NCBI GenBank assembly: GCA_021325135.1
Contig: JAJPHT010000008.1
Location: forward strand, 1-53,000
DNA from: Pseudomonadota bacterium
Lineage (GTDB): Archaea; Thermoplasmatota; SW-10-69-26; JACQPN01; JAJPHT01
Reading direction: 5' to 3'
Length of the DNA stretch: 53,000 nucleotides
Below, in pieces: positions 48,532 to 53,000 of this stretch (position 1 is the first letter of the stretch; every line of letters begins with the position of its first letter). A program made the translations under genes and the position numbers. A model generated the notes under the pieces. That model saw only the letters and a program-made list of their open reading frames with translations, was not told the DNA's origin and made no database searches.

Positions 48532-48594
48532 GATATCACTCCACGGGGTGTTTAAGGTTGTCGGATATCCGTCACCGGGCCGGGATTCGATATC
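48532..48594 (-). promoter_or_regulatory. Promoter of the RHH gene with three GATATC sites
   Basis: On the minus strand the TATA-like CCTTAAACA lies at about 48549-48557, roughly 35-43 nt before the GTG start. GATATC palindromes occur at 48532-48537 (near the expected transcription start), 48564-48569 (inside the longer palindrome CGGATATCCG, 48562-48571) and 48589-48594, with spacings of 32 and 25 nt. Three copies in 63 nt of GC-rich DNA is a typical operator arrangement for a ribbon-helix-helix repressor. That the RHH protein binds them is inference. Confidence 0.55.
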
Positions 48595-48625
48595 GCTTGC
48601 TGCGGCAAGGCGGTGTCTGCTCCCC

Positions 48626-48632
48626 ATTTATG
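48626..48632 (+). promoter_or_regulatory. TATA-like element upstream of tnaA
   Basis: ATTTATG in otherwise GC-rich DNA. About 26 nt downstream would put a transcription start near 48655, giving tnaA a leader of roughly 150-180 nt that contains most of the large inverted repeat. Confidence 0.4.
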
Positions 48633-48638
48633 CGCTCG

Positions 48639-48769
48639 CTGGGGGCTCCGCCCCCTTTCCCCCGCCACAACCCGAACCCACGAACCACTGGACCACGGAA
48701 TCTTCGGCGTTGGTTCGGGGGTCCCGTGGTCCGGTGGTTTGGCGGGGGAAAAGGGGGCGGAGCCCCCAG
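48639..48769. repeat. 131-nt imperfect inverted repeat in the tnaA leader region
   Basis: The outer arms CTGGGGGCTCCGCCCCCTTT (48639-48658) and its near-perfect complement ending at 48769 pair over about 30 bases with one indel. Inner arms ACCACTGGACCACGG (left) and CCGTGGTCCGGTGGT (right) also pair, as do CCCGAACC and GGTTCGGG. The segment contains no open frame of its own. It may be a structured leader of tnaA, a bidirectional barrier between the RHH gene and tnaA, or a MITE-like insertion. Confidence 0.7.
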
Positions 48770-48836
48770 GCAAGGCGCCCCACTCGAAAACGCAACGGGC
48801 GAAATGATCAAAAACGGCCATCGGTTTGCCCGGCCC

Positions 48837-50216
48837 ATGGAGCCCCTCGACCTGCCCACCCTACCGGAGCCGTACCGCATCAAGGCGGTGGAGCGGATCC
48901 GCCGCACGACGCGGGGGGAGCGCGAGCGCCTGCTGGCGGACGCGGGGTACAACGTGTTCGCGCTGCGCAGCGACGACGTGTACGTCGACCTGCTCACGGA
49001 CTCGGGCGTGGGCGCCATGAGCGACCGCCAGTGGAGCGCGCTCATGGCCGGCGACGAGTCCTACGCCGGGGCGCGCAGCTTCGCCCGCTTCGAGGAGGCC
49101 GTGCGGCGCCTCCTGGGCTTCCCCCGCGTCATCCCCACGCACCAGGGGCGCGGCGCGGAGCACGTCCTCTGCGCGGCGCTGGTCAACGCGGGCGACGTGA
49201 TCCCGGGCAACGCGCACTTCGACACGACGAAGGCGCACATCGAGCACCGCGGCGGCGTCGCGCTGGACGTCACCATCGACGAGGCCTCCAAGCCCCAGAG
49301 CCGCCACCCCTTCAAGGGGAACGTGGACGTGGCGAAGCTGCGCGCCGCGCTGCGCGAGCACCAGGGCAAGGTCCCCTTCGTGCTCGTGACCGTCACCTGC
49401 AACACCGTGGGCGGGCAGCCCGTCTCGCTGGCCAACCTGCGCGAGGTGCGCGCCGCCTGCGACGATGCCCGCGTGCCCCTCATGCTGGACATCGCGCGCT
49501 ACGCGGAGAACTCCCTCTTCATCAAGCGCCGCGAGCACCCGGAGATGGGCGTGCGCGAGATCGCCCGCGCCACCATGGACCTCGCGGACGCCGTGACCAT
49601 GAGCGCGAAGAAGGACGCCTACGTGAACATCGGCGGCTTCCTCGCGCTGCGCTCCGAGGCGCTCTTCGAGAAGGTCGCGCCCTACGCGGTGCTCTACGAA
49701 GGCTTCCTCACCTACGGAGGCCTCGCGGGGCGCGACCTGGAGGCCATGGCCGTGGGGCTGGAGGAGGGGCTCGACGAGGACACCCTCGCGCACCGCATCG
49801 GCCAGGTGCACGGCCTCGGGCGCGGCCTGGAGGCGGCGGGCATCCCCGTGCTCACGCCCTACGGCGGGCACGCCATCTACGTCGACGCCGCCGCGTTCCT
49901 GCCCCACCTGCGCCGCGAGCAGTTCCCCGCGCAGGCGCTCGTCGCGGAGCTGTATCTCGAAGGCGGCGTGCGCGCCGTGGAGGTGGGCGCGGTCATGGCC
50001 GGGCGCGACCCCGCCACCGGGAAGCACCGCTTCCCCGACCTGGAGCTGGTGCGCCTCGCGGTGCCGCGCCGCACGTACACCCAGGCGCACCTGGACCACG
50101 TCGTGCGCACCGCGAAGGCCGTCTGGGAGCGCCGCTCCAAGGTGAAGGGAGTGGCGTTCGCCCGCGAGACGCCCATCCTGCGCCACTTCACGAGCACGTT
50201 CGCGCGGACCGAGTGA
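48837..50216 (+). CDS. tnaA: Tryptophanase (beta-eliminating lyase)
   Basis: A PLP enzyme of about 459 residues that would split L-tryptophan to indole, pyruvate and ammonia. It aligns along its whole length with bacterial TnaA and tyrosine phenol-lyase: LPEPYRIKAVERIRRTTR at the start, THQGRGAEH, GGQPVSLANL, and the PLP lysine (K259) in MSAKKDAYVNIGG. Two specificity positions favour tryptophanase: Asp in HFDTTKAH (residue 129; Thr in tyrosine phenol-lyase) and Val383 in AVEVG (Arg in tyrosine phenol-lyase). GGLAGRDLEAMA is however more like tyrosine phenol-lyase. An alternative ATG at 48804 would add 11 residues. The gene is preceded by a large inverted repeat, and its end overlaps the convergent seven-TM gene by 29 nt. 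Confidence 0.92.
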   Translation: MEPLDLPTLPEPYRIKAVERIRRTTRGERERLLADAGYNVFALRSDDVYVDLLTDSGVGAMSDRQWSALMAGDESYAGARSFARFEEAVRRLLGFPRVIPTHQGRGAEHVLCAALVNAGDVIPGNAHFDTTKAHIEHRGGVALDVTIDEASKPQSRHPFKGNVDVAKLRAALREHQGKVPFVLVTVTCNTVGGQPVSLANLREVRAACDDARVPLMLDIARYAENSLFIKRREHPEMGVREIARATMDLADAVTMSAKKDAYVNIGGFLALRSEALFEKVAPYAVLYEGFLTYGGLAGRDLEAMAVGLEEGLDEDTLAHRIGQVHGLGRGLEAAGIPVLTPYGGHAIYVDAAAFLPHLRREQFPAQALVAELYLEGGVRAVEVGAVMAGRDPATGKHRFPDLELVRLAVPRRTYTQAHLDHVVRTAKAVWERRSKVKGVAFARETPILRHFTSTFARTE

Positions 50217-51036
50217 GCTCCCACGCGCGGCGCGCGACGGGCAGCAGGCGCGCGCGAGGCGGCGCCATCGCGCCGCGCTCCTGGCCGGGGCCTCCGCCGC
50301 TCAGGCGGCTGCGGACCCACGCGGGCGGCTTGTACGCGGCGAGGATCATGAGCGTCGCCACGAGGCCCACGACGCGCGCCGTGAGCGGCCACCAGTACCA
50401 CTGGCCCAGGGGCGTCGCGCTGGCGACGCCCGCGCTGCCGAACCAGAGCAGGAACGCGCCGCTGGTCATGCCGATGCGATAGCGCACGATGCGGTCCTCG
50501 GTGCGGAAGTAGAGCGTGCCGTAGGCCAGCGCCACGGCGAGCACGGGCACGAGCACGGTGACGAGCACGCCCACGATGACCCAGCCGCCCGGCTCGGCCA
50601 CGTACTGGAGCGAGACCATCCAGTCGTCCACCTTGACGGCGGAGGGCGTGAGCGAGGCCACGACGTAGCCGTAGAACGCGAGGATCGCCAGGTGGAGGAT
50701 GGTGATGGGGAAGAACACGCGCGCGCTGCCCGTGTAGATGAACGCGAGGTACGAGACGAGCCCCCAGAGGAGCGCGACCAGCGGGATCACCGAGAGGTCG
50801 TTGAGGACGACGTGCGTCGCGAGGTCGCGGTTCCCCGCGAGCACCAGCGCGGAGCGCACGGCTCCCAGGAGCGTGACGACGGCGAGGCCGTACCACCAGA
50901 CCGCGAAGAGGCGCAGCGCGCGCCGGCCCCCGTCGTCGGCCGCGGAGCGGCGACGCACGATCTCGCCCACGTAGGCGAAAAGGAGCGCCGTCACGACGGC
51001 GAGCAAGGCATCCAGCGCAAGGGTGCCAGTCGTCAT
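50188..51036 (-). CDS. Seven-TM membrane protein
   Basis: A 282-residue integral membrane protein with seven clear hydrophobic segments, among them LDALLAVVTALLFAYVG, YGLAVVTLLGAVRSALVLAG, VIPLVALLWGLVSYLAFIY, ITILHLAILAFYGYVVA, VIVGVLVTVLVPVLAVALAY, SGAFLLWFGSAGVAS and VVGLVATLMILAAY, then a basic cytoplasmic tail. I do not recognise the family; there is no retinal-binding DxxxK motif in the last helix, so it is not a rhodopsin. The start is ATG at 51036, 28 nt after the PRC-barrel-like gene on the same strand. GCTTAAGC (about 51063-51070) could be its own TATA box with a leaderless start. Confidence 0.85.
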   Translation of the reverse strand: MTTGTLALDALLAVVTALLFAYVGEIVRRRSAADDGGRRALRLFAVWWYGLAVVTLLGAVRSALVLAGNRDLATHVVLNDLSVIPLVALLWGLVSYLAFIYTGSARVFFPITILHLAILAFYGYVVASLTPSAVKVDDWMVSLQYVAEPGGWVIVGVLVTVLVPVLAVALAYGTLYFRTEDRIVRYRIGMTSGAFLLWFGSAGVASATPLGQWYWWPLTARVVGLVATLMILAAYKPPAWVRSRLSGGGPGQERGAMAPPRARLLPVARRAWELTRSARTCS

Positions 51037-51064
51037 ATCGCGCTGGGCACTCGGGGCTGGACGC

Positions 51065-51334
51065 TTAAGCCGCTCGGCTTCGATCCGTCTGCACCCGGGT
51101 GATGTGGTAGCCTTCGCGCGGCCCCTTGAGATGTACGACTCCGTTGGCGAAACGTTTCACAACACGCAGAGGTGCGAGGCGCGGCGGATGGCCTGATGCG
51201 GGGTCCTCGACGAACGCCAGCCACTTGGGGCGCCCATGCCGGTCTGCCTGCACGCCCACGACGACGCCCAGGTCCTCGCCGATGCCGCTGAGCAGGCGCG
51301 CGCCCTCCAGCGGAGTGCCCCGCGCGGGGATCAT
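51065..51334 (-). CDS. PRC-barrel-like small protein
   Basis: With the start chosen here (ATG 51334) the product is 89 residues: MIPARGTPLEGARLLSGIGE, then DLGVVVGVQADRHGRPKWLA, then a charged beta-rich end (LRVVKRFANGVVHL). The pattern of a GEDLGVVVGV strand pair followed by D-x-x-G-x-PKWLAF is like PRC-barrel domains, which bind RNA or metal or regulate partners. The frame stays open upstream to 51487, but that part overlaps the winged-helix gene and is low-complexity Ser/Pro. The chosen ATG lies 22 nt after the winged-helix stop with GGGGGA just upstream. The family call is tentative. Confidence 0.6.
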   Translation of the reverse strand: MIPARGTPLEGARLLSGIGEDLGVVVGVQADRHGRPKWLAFVEDPASGHPPRLAPLRVVKRFANGVVHLKGPREGYHITRVQTDRSRAA

Positions 51335-51356
51335 CACGTCCCCCAGGGAAGGGCCT

Positions 51357-51932
51357 TCATCCGACGCGGAGAGGGGGCTCGACGGGGTGCTCGGGAAGCT
51401 CAGGCTCTCCGGACCCGAGGCCTCCCTCGGGCTCGCCCGCGGCGCTGGAGACCTGCGAGAAGTCGACGGCTCTTGCATGTGGCTCACCCAGGACGACGTC
51501 CAACACCTGACGGAACTCCGGCACGAGGTAGTACTCCTTGACCCCGCGGCGCTGGCTCGCGACCAGCATCATCTCCTCCAGCTTCCCCATGTGCCACGCG
51601 ACGGTGCTCTGCGAGAGGCCCGTCATCTGCACGAGCCCCGCCTGGCTCACACCCGGGTGCTGGCGCACCAGCTCCACCATGCGGCGCGTGGGCGCGTGCT
51701 CCAGGGCGGAGAACATGCGCTTCTCGTGGTCCGTGAAGCGCCGGCGGCGCGGGAAGTAGTGCCGGCACCGCCCCTTCTTCACGGTCGTCACCATGTCGAA
51801 GCTCCTGAGGATGTTCAAGTGATACTTCAGCGTGCTCGTGGGCACGCCCAGGTCGCGGCCCATCTTCCCGAGATAGCTTCCCGGGGTCTGGACGAGCAGA
51901 TCCATGATCCGCTCGCGCAGCCCATTGTCCAT
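51357..51932 (-). CDS. Double winged-helix transcriptional regulator
   Basis: A 191-residue protein from ATG 51932. The first winged helix is at about 1-60 (GLRERIMDLLVQTPG, TSTLKYHLNILRSFDMVTTV with the basic KKGRCRHYF wing). The second is at about 65-150 (FSALEHAPTRRMVELVRQHP, SQSTVAWHMGKLEEMMLVAS, RGVKEYYLVP wing). Tandem winged helices are common in Thermoplasmatota and other euryarchaeal regulators. The tail of about 40 residues is Glu/Pro/Gly-rich. A TTG at 51965 would add 11 residues (AHKLLERGEL) and is also plausible. It is probably the first gene of a three-gene operon with the PRC-barrel-like and seven-TM genes. Confidence 0.85.
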   Translation of the reverse strand: MDNGLRERIMDLLVQTPGSYLGKMGRDLGVPTSTLKYHLNILRSFDMVTTVKKGRCRHYFPRRRRFTDHEKRMFSALEHAPTRRMVELVRQHPGVSQAGLVQMTGLSQSTVAWHMGKLEEMMLVASQRRGVKEYYLVPEFRQVLDVVLGEPHARAVDFSQVSSAAGEPEGGLGSGEPELPEHPVEPPLRVG

Positions 51933-52170
51933 GAGCTCGCCGCGCTCTAGCAGCTTGTGCGCCAATGCACCACCTCGCGATGGACCATTGGCATGACGTT
52001 GGACGCGGGATGCGTCATCACGATACTGGTACGGGCAGCGAAGACGCGGCCACCGGCGCGGGGGAGGACCGGGGCGAGCGACCGGACGCCTGGCGCCTGG
52101 ACGCGTCAAGCGTGCGCAAGCCCGGCTGCACGCCCGAAACGGCTAACAAGGCAAGCAGGCTCGCGGCCGC

Positions 52171-52554
52171 GTGACCGCCATCCGCGCCCTCCTCCTTGCG
52201 ACCCTGACGATCCTTCCTGCCGCCCTCCTCCTCGCCCCCGGCGCCTCCGCCGCGTGCGCGAGCCAGCCCGTCGACGCGGGCCCCGTCACGAGCGAGGCCC
52301 ACGCCTGCGCGACGCCGGGCGTCACGGGCACGTGCAACCTCTCGCCCCTGCCCCGCGTGGATGAGGGCTTCGATGCGGGCTACGTCGCCACGGCGACCGT
52401 CCCCGCGGGCGTCGACACGCTCAGCGTGACCGCGGGCCCCCAGCTCGTGAACGTGGGCGACGACTGCGCCGGCACCACGACCTACCCGACGTTCCGGTGC
52501 GACGTCCGGGACTCGGCCGCGCTCGTGGGCCGCCCCTGCGCCGTCGCGGTCTGA
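52171..52554 (+). CDS. Small secreted protein, 127 aa
   Basis: From a GTG start at 52171 it has a signal peptide (IRALLLATLTILPAALLLAPGASA) followed by about 100 residues with several cysteines (ACASQ, HACATPG, GTCNLS, DDCAGT, FRCDV, RPCAV), enough for three disulphides. No TM or sorting tail. There is no match to a family I know. The region 51966-52170 upstream, divergent from the winged-helix gene, holds no other gene I can support. The stop lies 40 nt from the 3' end of tRNA-Trp, which is convergent. Confidence 0.65.
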   Translation: MTAIRALLLATLTILPAALLLAPGASAACASQPVDAGPVTSEAHACATPGVTGTCNLSPLPRVDEGFDAGYVATATVPAGVDTLSVTAGPQLVNVGDDCAGTTTYPTFRCDVRDSAALVGRPCAVAV

Positions 52555-52585
52555 GGCCCGCGCGCGACAGCGCCCTCGCTGAGGG

Positions 52586-52590
52586 AAAAA
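52586..52590 (-). terminator. Oligo-T terminator of tRNA-Trp
   Basis: A five-T run on the minus strand begins 3 nt after the discriminator base of tRNA-Trp. A small GC hairpin (CCCTC/GAGGG) follows it. This is the expected archaeal termination signal. Confidence 0.65.
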
Positions 52591-52607
52591 GAGTGGGGGC
52601 ACTGGGA

Positions 52608-52639
52608 ATTTCACCCACCCGGTCGCGAAGCCGGGGAGC
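52608..52639 (-). other. tRNA-Trp intron 2 in the T-loop (59/60)
   Basis: A 32-nt intron. The fold is a strict bulge-helix-bulge: T-stem CTGGG/CCCAG outside, bulges AA|G and AT|T of three nucleotides each, a four-base-pair central helix TTCA/TGAA, and an intron hairpin CTC-CCCGG/CCGGG-GGG with one bulged T. Cutting after the second bulge base on each side restores the canonical loop TTCAAAT. Confidence 0.9.
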
Positions 52640-52660
52640 TTTGAACCCAGACAAGCAGGT

Positions 52661-52768
52661 CTCTTCTACGATTGCGCGTTCTGCGCTCCAGTCACACGTC
52701 AACGCTCCCCCTGCCTCGGCCGAGGCGGGGTCGCTCAGCAGACCTGGTGATCGTCATGTGGCTCGTAA
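52661..52768 (-). ncRNA. tRNA-Trp intron 1 (37/38) containing a box C/D guide
   Basis: A 108-nt intron at the canonical 37/38 site. The splice motif is a bulge-helix-bulge: exon helix GCAGG/CCTGC, bulges AG|T and AG|A, central helix CTCC/GAAG (one C-A mismatch), intron helix TACGA/TCGTA. Inside are box C-like ATGACGA (52757-52751), box D' CTGA (52738-52735) and a box D-like CAGA (52683-52680). The guide before D' (CAGGTCTG) pairs with tRNA positions 35-42, its fifth base opposite C39. The guide before D (CTGGAGC) pairs with 31-37, its fifth base opposite C34. This matches the known haloarchaeal tRNA-Trp intron that directs 2'-O-methylation at 34 and 39. Confidence 0.85.
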
Positions 52769-52886
52769 CTGGAGCCTGCCGTCATGCCTGGTTAGACCAT
52801 GCCCCCGGTGGGAGCCCGCCCGGGGAGCGGGTGTCGGGGCCGCGTCTGGGGCGGCCCCCGCGAAGCGCCGAAGCGCCGGTGCCTGC

Positions 52887-52997
52887 CTACAGGCCACGGC
52901 GCATCTTGGCGGCGCGCCTCCTTCGGCGCATCTTCTTCTTCCGCCACTTCCAGCGCTGGTTTCCCTTCTTCTTCCAGACTCGGGAACTCCTCTTCAT
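52887..52997 (-). CDS. rpl41e: Ribosomal protein eL41
   Basis: A 36-residue highly basic protein, 20 of 36 residues Lys or Arg, beginning MKRSSRVWKKKGNQRWKWRK and ending MRRRRRAAKMRRGL. The pattern WKKKG, RWKWRKKKMRR and a C-terminal RGL matches archaeal eL41, a tiny helix that bridges the two ribosomal subunits. The gene is too short for usual ORF cut-offs. The start ATG lies 3 nt from the window edge, so its promoter and ribosome-binding site are outside. It lies 80 nt upstream of tRNA-Trp on the same strand. Confidence 0.88.
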   Translation of the reverse strand: MKRSSRVWKKKGNQRWKWRKKKMRRRRRAAKMRRGL

Positions 52998-53000
52998 GGG

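Larger units (their letters stand above)
52594..52806 (-). tRNA. trnW: tRNA-Trp (CCA) with two introns
   Basis: Exons are 52769-52806, 52640-52660 and 52594-52607 (38+21+14 = 73 nt mature). The acceptor stem GGGGGCA pairs perfectly with TGCCCCC; the discriminator is A and CCA is not encoded. The D-arm is GTCT/TGAC with a GG at 18-19. The anticodon stem GCAGG/CCTGC is perfect with loop CTCCAGA (anticodon CCA at 52772-52770). The variable loop is TTGT, and the T-stem CTGGG/CCCAG is perfect with loop TTCAAAT, visible only after the second intron is removed. A15-T48 is consistent with a Levitt pair. No TATA box is obvious upstream, so it may be co-transcribed with the eL41 gene 80 nt upstream. 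Confidence 0.93.

Noticed and set aside
48444..48836. Longer N terminus for tnaA back to 48444
   Set aside because: The extra residues run through the RHH gene and the inverted repeat and have no similarity to tryptophanases, whose N terminus begins just before LPEPYRI.
50188..51036. Seven-TM protein as a microbial rhodopsin
   Set aside because: The last helix has no retinal-binding lysine motif and the third helix lacks the usual proton-acceptor pattern.
52602..52619. GGGTGAAATTCCC read directly as the T-arm of tRNA-Trp without a second intron
   Set aside because: It lacks the conserved TTC of the T-loop, leaves a mismatched stem and an impossibly long variable region; the bulge-helix-bulge intron explains all bases.
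1..53000. CRISPR arrays, transposases, integrases or phage genes
   Set aside because: No regularly spaced identical repeats and no recognisable mobile-element proteins were seen; the repeats present are protein-coding modules or single foldbacks.

Overview
The window looks like a chromosomal segment of a GC-rich euryarchaeon, most plausibly a high-GC Thermoplasmatota lineage. The archaeal evidence is direct. There is a type II (archaeal) glyceraldehyde-3-phosphate dehydrogenase. A 36-residue ribosomal protein eL41 sits at the right edge. A tRNA-Trp gene is split by two bulge-helix-bulge introns. Several secreted proteins end in archaeosortase-like (PGF-CTERM type) tails. The lineage assignment is inference; no marker in the window settles it.

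Region 1 (1-1470, minus strand): the gap gene with a hairpin terminator, and a 103-nt fold-back sequence between it and the next gene. Region 2 (1471-44946, minus strand): nine genes, every junction overlapping or 2 nt apart, forming one apparent 43.5-kb transcription unit. In order of transcription it encodes a 4007-aa surface protein with a novel-looking glycine/aspartate repeat, a 4189-aa surface protein with immune-inhibitor-A/MAM-like and CARDB modules, a 1365-aa surface protein, a 2303-aa membrane protein joining a thrombospondin-3-like ectodomain to a cytoplasmic DUF4129 domain, a DUF4350 protein, a MoxR AAA+ ATPase, a DUF58 protein, a six-TM protein and a 1237-aa CARDB surface protein. 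DUF4129, DUF4350, MoxR and DUF58 form a known conserved cluster. Here it is fused and coupled to five giant surface proteins, which suggests a system that assembles, displays or chaperones a large extracellular structure. No transglutaminase, protease or sortase is visible in the window.

Region 3 (45400-50216, mainly plus strand): a secreted cysteine-containing protein with its own terminator, a winged-helix regulator co-directional with a four-TM protein, a 55-aa ribbon-helix-helix regulator on the minus strand with three GATATC palindromes around its TATA box, and a tryptophanase (tnaA) behind a strong inverted repeat. Region 4 (50188-51932, minus strand): a double winged-helix regulator, a PRC-barrel-like protein and a seven-TM protein. 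Region 5 (52171-53000): a small secreted protein, then on the minus strand tRNA-Trp and eL41.

The two most notable observations are the tRNA-Trp gene and the giant operon. The tRNA has a 108-nt anticodon-loop intron carrying a box C/D guide and a 32-nt T-loop intron in a textbook bulge-helix-bulge. All statements come from reading the sequence; no database search, structure prediction or alignment was run.
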